From Symbiodinium kawagutii (taxonomy: Eukaryota; Sar; Dinophyceae; Suessiales; Symbiodiniaceae), in assembly GCA_009767595.1 (NCBI GenBank), contig VSDK01015795.1, positions 635,591 to 699,590 of the forward strand: a stretch of DNA of 64,000 bases, given 5' to 3'. Shown one piece after another: positions 31,301 to 41,100 of this stretch. The stretch's first letter is position 1; each line of letters opens with the position of its first letter. A program made the translations under genes and the position numbers. Under the pieces are notes generated by a model, which worked only from the letters and a program-made list of their open reading frames with translations, was not told where the DNA came from and searched no databases.

Positions 31301-33643
31301 ACAGGCGATCCCCATCTCTGGCGAGCTGTGGAACGGGGGGAGGATGTTTCGGCCGATGATCCTGCAGCAGTCAAACATTGGGTTGGACTTTTGGGTGTTT
31401 ATGTTGATGACATCCTGTTCACAGGTCAACCAGATGCAGTTCGGAGTGCCTTTGGTGCCATCGAGTTGGAGTGGGCCACATCAGGTTTGGAATGGTGTTC
31501 TGTGGACAAGCCTATCAAGTTCTTGGGTTTTGAAATCAGACTTGATGCAGAACACAATGGGCTGCGGGTTGGCCAAGAAAGCTACATCCAGGAAGTCCTG
31601 AACGCTTGGAACATCAAAGAGGGCACCAAGTTTCCGCAGTTCAAGGTTTTGGAAACTGACTTTGAGATTGAAGAAGGTGCCACCATGGATGATGTGAAGA
31701 CGGCTCAGGCGATGTGTGGAGCTCTTCTTTGGGTCGCTACACGAACACGTCCTGACTTGAGCTACGGTGTATCGAGCATGAGTCGCATCATGGCGAGGAA
31801 ACCATCGAGAGCTGTAGCCATAGGCCGAGCTTTGCTCAGGTACCTGTGGTGCCATCGAGGAGGACTTCACTATCCCACGAGGATTGAGTATCCATGGGGA
31901 TCAACAGGACAGTTGAAGAGGAAGCGACATGCCAAAACCATCGAGGTCTTTGCGGACATCTCATATGGAGTTGGTTCAGGTGGCAAGTCGATTCAAGGCT
32001 TGGTGATCTGTGTGGGTGGAGCCCCGGTGAGCTGGCAGTCTAGCCAGCAACCCTATGTTTGCCAAAGCACCTCCGAGAGCGAATTGACATCTTACTGCGA
32101 GGCGCTCAATGTGGGACGTGCTACGGAGGCGTTGGTGGCGGCAATCTATCAGGTTCCACCTGAAACAGAGGACATGGACCGCATCATCTATGGGGACAAC
32201 CTGTCATCCATCGGAATCGCAAGAGGAGAAGCGGCAGCTACATGGCGCACTCGGCACCTGAAGCTGCGATCAAGCCTACTGAGAGAGGCATTGGATCCAG
32301 AAAGCAGTGCCCCTGGTGGTCGATGGAGTTTGCTTCATCTTAGAGGAAGCGATTTGATGGCGGATGGCCTCACCAAGGCCTTGCAAGGTCAGGCCTTTGT
32401 CAATTTCCTGGTCAACATTGGCCTCACTGTTTTGGAGGAGAATCAGGTGTCCAATGGAGGAGGAAATCCTGTGGCCAATGGGATTGCCTTACAAGCTTTG
32501 GTGGTGGGCAGCGCGTTGATGAGCTGTGCAGATGCAGCTCGTGATGAAGATGAGGACACTGTTGAAGCTTGGAACTATGTCTGGGCTGGAGCAGCAGTGT
32601 TGATGGCGATAGGAGCTGTGCAAGTGGGACGCACAGTTGTCAATGGCGTGAATGCCTGTTTGAGAAAGTTGAAAGCTGAGGAGCCAGTGATCGTGGTCAA
32701 TGATCAGAGTGATAGTGAGGCTTCGAGTGCAGAAGTCAGGGGACTACCAACATCTTCGGATCGACTCAGGATTCGAAAGAGCTCTTCACGATCGGGCTCG
32801 GCAGCGCTAGCAGATGATGATGCTTGCGCTACGTCACGGCCTTCAACGAGACGATCGGGCTCGGCAGCGCTAGCAGATGATGATGCTTGCGCTACGTCAC
32901 GGCCTTCAACGAGACGATCGGGCTCGGCAGCGCTAGCAGATGATGGTGCTTGCGCTACGTCACGGCCTTCAACGAGACGATCGGGCTCGGCAGCGCTAGC
33001 AGATGATGGTGCTTGCGCTACTTCACGGCCTTTGTCAAGACGATCGGGCTTGGCAGCGCTGGCAGATGATGGTGCTTGCGCTACGTCAGGGCCTTCAGCG
33101 AGACGATCGGGCTCAGCAACGCCGGCAGATGATGGTGCCTGCGCTACTTCACGGCCTTTGTCGAGACGATCGGGCTCAGCAGTGTCTGGGGATGGTGGCG
33201 TTAGTGCTGCGTCACGGCCTTGGACCCAACGACCCGGATCAGCAGGACCTCAAGATGTTGATGCAGTGGAACACGCTGCACCTTTGCTTGAGTCCCGGCC
33301 TTTGGACAACAACAGGTTTGATGCCACTTTGCAGCGGACATCTATGGCATCGAGATCAGCAGCATCGGATGAAGGTATGAGTGCTATATCACTGCCGAAT
33401 GCAAAGCAGAGTGGCAGTGCAGCGCGGTTGGCACCACAGAGGGAAGGGAGCGCACTGTGGACTACTAGTGCAGCGTCCTCTGGAAGTGCCGAGACTACCC
33501 ATCGAACTGCTGACGATGATAATTCAATGCTTTATATGACCTCCTGGAACCGGTTCCAACACCTGAACCGTGGTAAAGGTTGGGACAGTTCTATCATGTC
33601 CAAACATTACTGGGAGATGAAGCGTCATGGTGGAATGCCTTGA
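28316..33643 (+). CDS. Copia pol: MTase-like tail, integrase, reverse transcriptase, RNase H, repeat tail
   Basis: Real homology starts at about 28360. The end of the MTase-like region has MDQGAMGHQVRKPTT. Integrase follows with an HHCC site (HYLHDHYPARRDCAQC) and a D,D-35-E triad: D in GIDLTG, D in HTDRAKEF, and E in NGRVENE with 35 residues between the last two. RT motifs include AKMVFTRK, DIRVAFLNAP and the active site YVDDILFTG (about 31400). RNase H has FADISYG, STSESEL and YGDNLS. After RNase H come two hydrophobic segments (about 32470-32540 and 32570-32650) and then a 21-residue tandem repeat. The frame is open to TGA at 33641-33643. Confidence 0.9.
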   Translation: MQDCFCFEVPRRCWTWVIRDEEYPRGRPDVTEKDAELVLSDSALWLRVLLAYSLAEESRLELRPTAPATALVLEQPEDPARYRSSQDVEKFRYMSMWRTAEWALFQAKFKVDMLHMDQGAMGHQVRKPTTLAVVLPSLRELDGIRGAPEQLSQVSRRQDLPLQERMAMSKQWAAWAPGLKAAIVVAVRQWLCNEDQSSLVPGRDGHGAQCSVRVRPLGPVALEQWKQHYLHDHYPARRDCAQCVRAAARGRPHRRVEHAEAFTLGIDLTGKLTPGHDQEGAEVSYLLVAVYTFPVTKQGASLVPLPGQAEPQDQPLPSPGESLDGDNSHSLEGMPNAIPGEDDDAVEVDAPAEAPAEDAADQVDDDLVFPGEEDILQEVFEPEEVPTGGDAIRVEAMESANTTWRTLIQENQNVAVKNLTFAEPLKSRATHHVIPAIARVYARLRQLNLPVMRIHTDRAKEFRSGQMRRWTLDRSIVHTMTAADDWKANGRVENEIQQVKKLVKVLISSNKCELEQWPLAARHASERRLRGQLREVGWPVGDLLPFGSTAFSLRKWWQNRYEAWRENREPVTVLGPAKFSSLTSTSYYVVSKSSGQWFYTSDVVIPEANQPMQEERIIYLPELAPEELQHQPVEVPTHRVRGKQAPPPQVLQFWPLDARHDGPADDLPSGDESSWTLETRPSSASKDEGASEEDFGVCGGEREGVPNTWAGGSYPGTPFQRMRRMAMLDQMHQNLNAYLSDEMAKLDATDEVQASWLPVLTNAIKEKTLIEAQLQSLHMAEMEDQAKKVDQEFLVTRTVSNQEVYDHFEDWKEAITNEFRQLVEVKQAVEPVTKDQLTQRAEQEGLDLEVLPAKMVFTRKAGTGAYRARAVICGNFSVDKNHDDVYAGGIDATQIRCQLQVSAAQGWTCASTDIRVAFLNAPRRRDNKLVAMQAPHVFRRLGLCHPEQEFWIVRLAMYGLVTSPKDWGVHRDRRLPQLRWRRQVDDEWRIGSFEPTGDPHLWRAVERGEDVSADDPAAVKHWVGLLGVYVDDILFTGQPDAVRSAFGAIELEWATSGLEWCSVDKPIKFLGFEIRLDAEHNGLRVGQESYIQEVLNAWNIKEGTKFPQFKVLETDFEIEEGATMDDVKTAQAMCGALLWVATRTRPDLSYGVSSMSRIMARKPSRAVAIGRALLRYLWCHRGGLHYPTRIEYPWGSTGQLKRKRHAKTIEVFADISYGVGSGGKSIQGLVICVGGAPVSWQSSQQPYVCQSTSESELTSYCEALNVGRATEALVAAIYQVPPETEDMDRIIYGDNLSSIGIARGEAAATWRTRHLKLRSSLLREALDPESSAPGGRWSLLHLRGSDLMADGLTKALQGQAFVNFLVNIGLTVLEENQVSNGGGNPVANGIALQALVVGSALMSCADAARDEDEDTVEAWNYVWAGAAVLMAIGAVQVGRTVVNGVNACLRKLKAEEPVIVVNDQSDSEASSAEVRGLPTSSDRLRIRKSSSRSGSAALADDDACATSRPSTRRSGSAALADDDACATSRPSTRRSGSAALADDGACATSRPSTRRSGSAALADDGACATSRPLSRRSGLAALADDGACATSGPSARRSGSATPADDGACATSRPLSRRSGSAVSGDGGVSAASRPWTQRPGSAGPQDVDAVEHAAPLLESRPLDNNRFDATLQRTSMASRSAASDEGMSAISLPNAKQSGSAARLAPQREGSALWTTSAASSGSAETTHRTADDDNSMLYMTSWNRFQHLNRGKGWDSSIMSKHYWEMKRHGGMP
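32789..33232 (+). repeat. 63-bp tandem repeat encoding a 21-residue unit (about 7 copies)
   Basis: Units of the type RSGSAALADDGACATSRPST repeat in frame. The first three copies are almost identical and later ones diverge. It lies at the C-terminus of the copia polyprotein, beyond RNase H. Confidence 0.9.
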
Positions 33644-33678
33644 GCCTTTGACGCGTTTTTCTTGGAGACTCCTCCAAC

Positions 33679-33689
33679 AAAAAGGGGGA
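33679..33689 (+). promoter_or_regulatory. Polypurine tract of the copia element
   Basis: AAAAAGGGGGA lies immediately upstream of the right LTR, the expected plus-strand primer position. Confidence 0.75.
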
Positions 33690-33761
33690 GCCCGTTCTGA
33701 TCACCGCCTTTCTTTAGGCATTTCATGTTCAAGTGGCAGAAAAGTGCCGTGTGTGTGAGTT
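33690..33761 (+). repeat. Right LTR (72 bp)
   Basis: Identical to 24273-24344 and followed by the GCTTG target duplication. Confidence 0.88.
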
Positions 33762-34838
33762 GCTTGGGATCTGCGCCTGCCATCAAAGCTCAAGCTGAGC
33801 ACAGTTGACTCGGTAACACCACCTCAGTGAAACGTGTCTGAGATTTGTGCGGGATGGGACTTGATGCTTCAGGAGGTAATGTATTGGTTAATGGTCAATT
33901 GTTGGTTGATGATGGTTAGCTAATGGTTGGTGATAAGCTGATATTCAACTAGTAATCAGTAGTTCCTATTGAAATTCCACCAGTCTCTAAGGGCAATTGT
34001 GGTGTTTTCCCTATGATAACTATTGAGCATCCACGATTCTTTCGGTGAAATCTGGGTGTCTTCATGAACCGCCCCACTTCACGATGAGGTCGTGGAGGGA
34101 CTTGTTTGAATGGTCCATTGATAGCTAAGGAAATCCGCCAAATCCAGACCAAAACAGCTGAAAATGCAGTATCTCAAATATGTTTCAACACTTGTTGAAC
34201 ACCTTTGCTGAAAAGACCATCTGTTCCTTGCTTTCACACACGCCCAAGTGTCTGCAAAGCATGCAGCAGTTGGAATACGTGTGTAGTCCAAGGGGCCGAG
34301 ACTGGCAAAGGTTTTCTTCAAATTGCAGCAGGACGACTCGACTTCTGCTTTCGCCTGAGCTGATAAATCATCCAAAAAGTCCGGAGAAAACCAGCATTGA
34401 ACATCAATCAACCATTGCCTAGTTGATTGTTAGCGGGTCATTAACCCACAATCGACCATCAATTCACCATCAGTTAACCATCAATGAACCATGAATTCAC
34501 CATGACCATTAACCATCAGTTTCATTCAGTTTCCATGAATTAACGATCAATCAACCATTAACTAACCATCTGTTCACAATCCATCAACCAAGAGTTAACC
34601 ACAAAGCAACCATCACCGGTTGGTGGTTGAACCACCCCTATGAAAAGTATTAGTCCACCACCCATCTATGAATGATTACTAGGGACACATCTAAAAGATG
34701 TCAATCAGACCACCAAGCAGTAGTTGTTCAACCACTATTGTTGCTGATTATCCCCTATTATCAACCAGAATCAATGATCATAACCCCAATCAAAACCACC
34801 AAGCAGATCACTTCACCACCAAGTCCCCTCCCTTGAAC

Positions 34839-34933
34839 CACTGGGGCACCGACCTCCAACCGTCCTCGTATGGCCGTGGCCATGGCTTCGAGCGAGGCAT
34901 CTCCACCTCGAACTACGCTGACGCCCAGAACGG
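34839..34933 (-). other. Candidate exon with UPRTase-like phrase
   Basis: The segment runs from CTCTGCCAG|GCC to TTGGAG|GTCGG on the minus strand and is phase 0 at both ends. It reads AVLGVSVVRGGDASLEAMAT and on to an arginine-rich end. The GVSVVRGG phrase resembles the GVSIxRxGE segment of uracil phosphoribosyltransferases. No second exon was found, so the family call is weak. Confidence 0.3.
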
Positions 34934-35866
34934 CCTGGCAGAGCAAGATCAATAAATCTCCGCAGGGTCGATGCTAGTCCCTTGGAGCTGGTAAATGGTT
35001 GGCAAATGGTTGGTGAATGATGGCTAATGATGGTCAATGATACTCAATGATGATTGATGATGGCAAATGGTTGGTGAATGATGGCTTCATGGTTGATATT
35101 CATGGTTAATATGCATGGTTAATATGGTCAATGTTCATGGTTAGTATTCATGGTAAATTGATGGTTAATGATGTTTAAATGAGACTTGCTCTGGTACGCT
35201 CTGGTAAACCTTGCGCTGATTGCATGGAAAATCCAACCTTGATGGCGGTTTGCCATTTTTTATCATAATTGTTGGCATCTAGGTTACTTCGCCAGAAAGG
35301 AACCCCTGCCCCCACAACCTTTCTGCCTTCCTGACCCCCTTCCAGTATTCTAGATTTTCGGATTCTCATGTATCATTTCTTAAGGTCGGGCGGAAGGAGG
35401 CGATCATTCTTCATTGTTTACTACAAACTTCATCATGATTGGTCATTCTATACATGGGTGTGTTCTATCCTGGGGAGGGTTGTGCTACCTGTCTGTATCA
35501 ATTGGCATACATATTTTGGCTTTAATCTGAACATTTTCCCCCGGCTGTGGACAAAGTTGCTGGCAGCTTTCTGACAATTGTTCACTAGTTGAGAGCTTTC
35601 ATTAATTGATTTTTGATTCACGTCCCTGGCCTTCTTCCTCACGATGTGAAGTTTGATGGCAGGCATGTCTACTATTGCAATTCTCGATTCCCAAAAGGAA
35701 CTTTCAAGGGCGGAAACGTTTCCATGATGGCTACCGATCGTGCTCGATTTGCTCGCTTTTTTATCTCTCCCCCATGCGCTGGTAAGCAACCACAGCACTG
35801 GGATGTTTCTTTGTCAAGTATCTCCTGATCTGTCAGAACGATGCTCAGTGCCAGACCGCGGCAAGA

Positions 35867-35958
35867 GTGAACAAATGGCATATCCCCTAACACTGGCGGT
35901 TTCCCTATTGATAGTGACTAGGAAAACCACCAGTGTTAGGGGTACGCCATTTGTTCAC
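35867..35958. repeat. Foldback: 38-bp imperfect inverted repeat with a 16-nt loop
   Basis: The left arm is 35867-35904 (GTGAACAAATGGC...) and the right arm 35921-35958. They differ at a few positions. The loop sequence CCTATTGATAGTGACTAGG recurs just outside the right arm (35969-35993). Confidence 0.75.
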
Positions 35959-37689
35959 TAGTTATTTGTTTCCCTATTGATAGTGATCCCACTAGGTACC
36001 CACATAGTTCTTCGGATGACTAGTCGGTACCACTGTAGACCTGGACAAAACCCCACTCGTCGCACATTGCTTCTCACTTTTCTTGACAGAAATTGGCAGC
36101 TGGCCGGTCAGGGTATTCCCTGGTACTGGTCATGGCTAAACATCCTATAGGAACAGTGTAGATCTCCTGTAGAACTCCTAGCTCTCCCAACGGAACTGGT
36201 AGAACTCCTGCAGCGCCAGCTCCCAACGCCGCCTGTTGACCCGTCTCCTGCGGAACTGCTAAGAGGACAGTTTCTCCTGCGCGGCTGCATACTGCATCTG
36301 CCGGGCCACCATGACCCAGATGGGGTGATGGTTCTTGCGGCTGGTAGTGATCAATGAATCATTTGATTCACCAAGAATCATGAATAATGATTAATCATGG
36401 TTAATCAATAGTAAAAGGATTATTAACCATCACTAACCATCATTCGGCAGTTGATGATTGTGAGCAACTGCTTAGACCGTTCATTGAGCATTATCAATAA
36501 ACCAGGCGAATCATGGCTTGTCACTTCAGTGTATAATGCTATTCTATTTCCCAGGGCGTGTTCGATAAATCCTATGGGCAGACCTATTGCTGTAGAGATT
36601 ATATACTGTACTTAAATCCATGGTCATAGTCATGGTATTACCCAAGGCATGTTCGATAAACCCTCATTGTAAACCATGACATCCCATGACCAACCAGCGC
36701 CACCATGATGCCATCACCGCTCCTCCCAGCAGCCGTAGTGCCACGGCAGCCACCACTGCCAGCCACCAGGCGAGGTCTCCAGACTCACCAACCTGTTGAG
36801 GCCAAGCTGTTCGCAGTACCGACATGACCTGCTTGCTGTTCGCTTAGCTTGGTGGATTTCGCCCCAAGAAGATGTGCTATGCCAAGCTATGCCAAGCTAT
36901 GCCATGCCATGCCATGCTTAGTTGCCACGCATTGTTGGCACAGGCTATGCCATGCTTTTCACATGCTCTGCACCTCAATCTCCCGGCATCGCCACTCGTC
37001 TGTTGGTCTCACCGAGCATGGAACATCCAGCGTCTGCAGCTGGACCCCAGTAGCCTCATGGCTTGGCTGGGCAAATCTCACGTGGTGCAGTGGGGAATAA
37101 CCATGCGGGCTTGAGGAGTTTAAGACTCATCGTTTATCATGTCTAAATGGCTTGGAATGGCTCCTAATAGTTCATGATGGTTGACCATAATGATTTGAAG
37201 TGGTTACTAGTAGGTTTGAGAATTGCGGTTAATGCTTCATTATGGTTGATATTGGATAAATTGGTGGCCAATGATGGTTGACCATCTTTAATGATGGTGT
37301 TACCTGGATGGTTGATAGTGACTCGTCTTGAGAGGTAAGCCTCTGGTGGATTAACCTGGCAACAGAAAATGACCCGTTGCCAATGGGTAAGAATGATCTC
37401 CAAAGATGGTGGATTCTAATCAACCAGAGGGTAGCGCCTAAAATTGCTGGATTCGCCTCTGAAATTTGGACAAGTATCCCTGGAAGAAAAACTATGAAAT
37501 GTTGGGGGGAATCCCCGTAGGTCGATCAATTTCCCAAACAGGGGTATCCCAGCAAATCAACGAAAATGACCGCTTCTGGATTTGGGAATATGCCTGTTGA
37601 TGGATACACCCCTTAACATCAACCTACAAACAACCTATGTATCTGCTAACCTGCGCCAGGCATCACCAACTGAACCCACCTCGCAGCCA

Positions 37690-37800
37690 CCTGCGCCCCA
37701 CTGAGTTCGGGTCATTTGCATCATCCCAAAAGCAGCTGCAGCCGATGTCATGGCGCATGGCAGTGCGCAGTGCCGGGTGTTGGCCGCAACCGTTGGGCAG
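37690..37800 (-). other. Candidate coding exon, unknown gene
   Basis: A minus-strand frame reads ALRTAMRHDIGCSCFWDDAN and then SVGRRWLRG in a GC-rich island. A plus-strand frame is also open. It lies downstream of the AsnRS stop and might belong to the next gene in the array. Confidence 0.25.
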
Positions 37801-38167
37801 TTTCTGCCATGGGTTGAAGCTGTGGGTGGATGACTGTTGAGCAGTCTACTGGTTGACTAATGATTCCATGGACTACTCTCAGTGCTCCACCACGCCCCGC
37901 ATGGATAACCGGTGAGGTCGAGGGAATGGAACCGTTGCTTCGCGAAACAGCTGTTGAGCAGGACGTGGCCACAGATCCAACTTGCCTTCCAAGTGAGAGA
38001 AAAGGCTGCTGCAACTTTCATGATGCAACTTTCACTCAAACACCATGATTCACTCAGAGAAAAAGCAGAAAAAAACACGGAGTGACTCATGGTGAGACCG
38101 GGAGCAGGTCGTTTCCATTGCAGCGATCCTTTCTCCGCCAAAGAAATGATCTCGGAACCCTCCCGGC

Positions 38168-41100
38168 TCAGAACTCCGCGTGCCCAGGATACCTGCACAC
38201 AGAACTGTGACTGGTGGCAGCTCAGCAAGGCACCCAACCCGTCCCCTGCCACCTGGGGTAGGGGATCACGTCTCGGATGTTTTCAATGCCCGTGGTCCTG
38301 ACGGAAACGAAACTCGGAGATCAGGTTCTAGAGGCAGATGGCTGAAATGGATAAATGGATAGGTATATCATTTGGTAGACACCTTGATAGGTAGACAAAT
38401 ATTGTAGATATGTGCAAATTGTTACGACCTTTGAATACCTTTTCTCTGATTCGTCAACTAGACATCGCTTCTTCAGCATTGCTTCTTCACTACTCGACCT
38501 CTCGCTACATGAAACCTTGTGATACCCTGGTTTCAACCAGTCCGATTCACATCTGAGCTGCGGACAGCATGATGAGACGCTCAAATCCGAGACCAAAACC
38601 GCTGTGCGGCACGGACCCGAAACGCCGAAGGTCTCTGTACCTTTTCAGGAGAGGCAGGAAGCGCATAGGCAGGACATGAGCGCTACATCAGCTTCACATC
38701 CGCAGGGAGCACCACCAATAGTCCTTCGGTTCGAGGCCCATCTCCGTAATTCTCTTGTCAAGCACATCCAGCCTGTCGCGAGAAGCGGTTGAGTTGCGCA
38801 ACTTGATCCAACTTCTTCCGGTGCCTTTGGCGATGCTAGAGTTGAACGCAAGGTTGTTTCAGCGCTCCAGAAAATCCAAGCACTGGATATGCACAGCCTG
38901 TTTTCCATCTTCTCAGAAACACATCTGTAGGCGTTTTCATTGTGTGATATGCACTTTGCAAGTCAACCTGGCTCTGCGCTTCAACAGGTGCACACATAAC
39001 TGGCATTGCAAATGATACTACTGGCGAAAAATCTAAGAATCAACCACCAGTCAATCATTTATTGGCCATCATCGACCATCATATCCCGGATCCCTATGAT
39101 TGTCAATTGTCATCGATCAAGCTGTCTTTTATCAGCAATCCATCATCACCACCAGTCAGATACTGGTTTGACCGAATGGTTATTGATCCAGAATACCATT
39201 GGCTGGTTATTTGTTGTTTGTTGTTGATCATCACCCCTGGTTTTTGCACTGGTGAGACTCATCACCAATTGGATAAGTTGGTGAACTGCTGTTCATAAAC
39301 CCTCAACTGATACCATGTCGATATCATTTGGCGTCAAAAACACCCCTGGCTGTTCCCGAAAATGAAGAAAAACACCACCGAACCGTTGGGACATGAACTA
39401 GCCATTTTGGGTGATCTAGGGTGACTTGATCCAGCTGCCCTTGGTTCACCGATGCCCTGAACAAACCACTGCCATTGAGGAGCCTGGCCTCTCTTCACGC
39501 TGGGAGCCTCCAATCACCTGAAGCTGCTGCTGTGTCGGCTGTGTCACCCTTCCTGTGAACCCACGAGGGTTGTGATGGTGCATTTCTATGGGGATTTTCT
39601 ATGGTGAATAGTGGATGATAGTGGTTTATAGTGCCTGTCTTGTAGTTCATTCGTTGAATATCAATGGTTTTACCATAAACCATCTTGCTCTCCCAAGCAC
39701 ATAATTCGCGTTGTCGAGTAGATAGACTCCTGATCGAATCTTGTTTTGTAGAGTTCTTCAGCTCAAAAACATCTAGACATCTTCATTTTCCATCCAAAAA
39801 ATCCCCTATCTACTCCCGGATATTTGTCTATCAACGTACGTGCACGTCTACATACCTGCTGGACTGGTGTGTATCAGCCCCTGTAGACTTGGGTGCTGGC
39901 CTCCCCGATGGCCGGTGCCAACACGTCCATCGCCGCCACGGTCTTGTCGTCCTGCAGATTCGCCAAGGTCCACAACTGGTGTTAGCCCTGAAGTGGTTGG
40001 TGCTTTGCATTTTGTGGAGGCCACCATGTTGAGCTACATTTGGGAGGCTACAGAGTTGGGATTTGCCTCAAGTAGTCCCAAATCTACACTTTGAGATGCT
40101 TGGGGGGTACGGTGTAACAGCATTTCAGGCCCATATGCATGGCCAGGAACACCCAGCCCCTGGTGCCGCGTTGGTGCCTCGTTGAGCCTCATGTAAAATG
40201 CCTTGATGTCCTCGGTAGCGTCACGCTTCAAGCAGCAAAACAGCCAAGAAAGTCAGCGAAGAGTTCTAAGATTCTAAGCCTGCGACCTTCGGGTAGTTGT
40301 ACAAAATCACCGGCTTCTTGTAAACCTGGTGCATTTTGACAGGCCCGGACCGATTTGTTCACCAAATCGGCCAGGACATTCCCAGCCAGACCATCCCAAA
40401 CCTTCAGTTGAGTCAAGTTTGAACCCCGAAATTTCTCCATCTCTCCCAAATCTCGGACCATGATCCAAATCCCATCCTCCAAAAAAAAAATCCCTCCCAA
40501 TTCCCATCATGATCCATCCTGCCCCCCATCTTTCCCCTGCTTCGAATCCATGGGCGACGACCCCACGGGGGAACTCCATGGGACGAAGGTCGCCTTCTCG
40601 GCCAGATAGCGCTCGTGCTCGGAGCCCAGGTCGATTCCCCACTCCACTGGCACCTCGCGCCATGCGCCAGCACCCCCCCCAACGACTGCCCAGATTGAAC
40701 CAGTGATTTCTTTAGAGGGGTAGGGGTAGGAGTGATTTTAGATGGCTGGCCGTGAATTTTAGATGGTTGACTGGCACAGGTGATTTTGGATGGTTTGTTC
40801 CCAGAGGTTTGTTTATTCAGCTTACCGACCATGGGGTGAACTACCACGGGCCACCCAGATCCCTGCACCGCACCTGGAAGCCAGCTTTCGGAGATTCGGC
40901 CTGTAAGACCTTGATGGCCTGCACAACAGGGGGCAACCACCAAGGAGGACTTCGGGGTACCGATTTCGTAGGAGTTGGCTACAAGAAAATCACAAGGAAA
41001 GTGGCTCATTTCTCATCATGTCTCATCTGGGTGGGGGGTTCCTGGCATTTTTCCTGTAATTCAGCTGGTTGACTCTTGAGTTATCAGGACTAAGGGTATA

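Larger units (their letters stand above)
24273..33761 (+). mobile_element. Ty1/copia-type LTR retrotransposon with very short LTRs
   Basis: The 9,489-bp element is flanked by GCTTG (24268-24272 and 33762-33766), a 5-bp target duplication. Identical 72-bp LTRs lie at 24273-24344 and 33690-33761. A primer-binding site adjoins the left LTR and a polypurine tract adjoins the right. The coding order is gag, CCCH+CCHC fingers, aspartic protease, MTase-like module, integrase, RT, RNase H; integrase before RT is the copia order. The frame changes near 25460, 26340 and 28350, and an N gap sits at 25108-25142. Identical LTRs argue for a recent insertion, so some frameshifts could be assembly errors. 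Confidence 0.92.
33767..37689. other. Repeat-rich stretch with weak coding islands
   Basis: ATCAATNAACCATNA-type words cover 34420-34780 and 34990-35170. Coding-like islands are: 34079-34411 minus (110-codon frame), 34839-34933 minus, 35618-35780 on either strand, 36690-36790 minus (a hydrophobic frame DLAWWLAVVAAVALRLLGGA) and 36967-37114 on either strand. A (ATGCCAAGCT)n tract lies at 36880-36935. None of these could be joined into a gene. Confidence 0.4.

Noticed and set aside
32803..33380. Plus-strand second frame over the 63-bp repeats
   Set aside because: The repeat unit length is a multiple of three, so all frames stay open; only the pol frame continues recognisable protein.
34079..34411. 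110-codon minus-strand frame as a gene
   Set aside because: It has no recognisable domain, no splice-border support and sits in repeat-rich DNA; not called as a gene.
40330..40440. Frame with [13 protein letters not shown] as an AsnRS exon
   Set aside because: It lies between exons that join perfectly without it and does not fit the order of the family.
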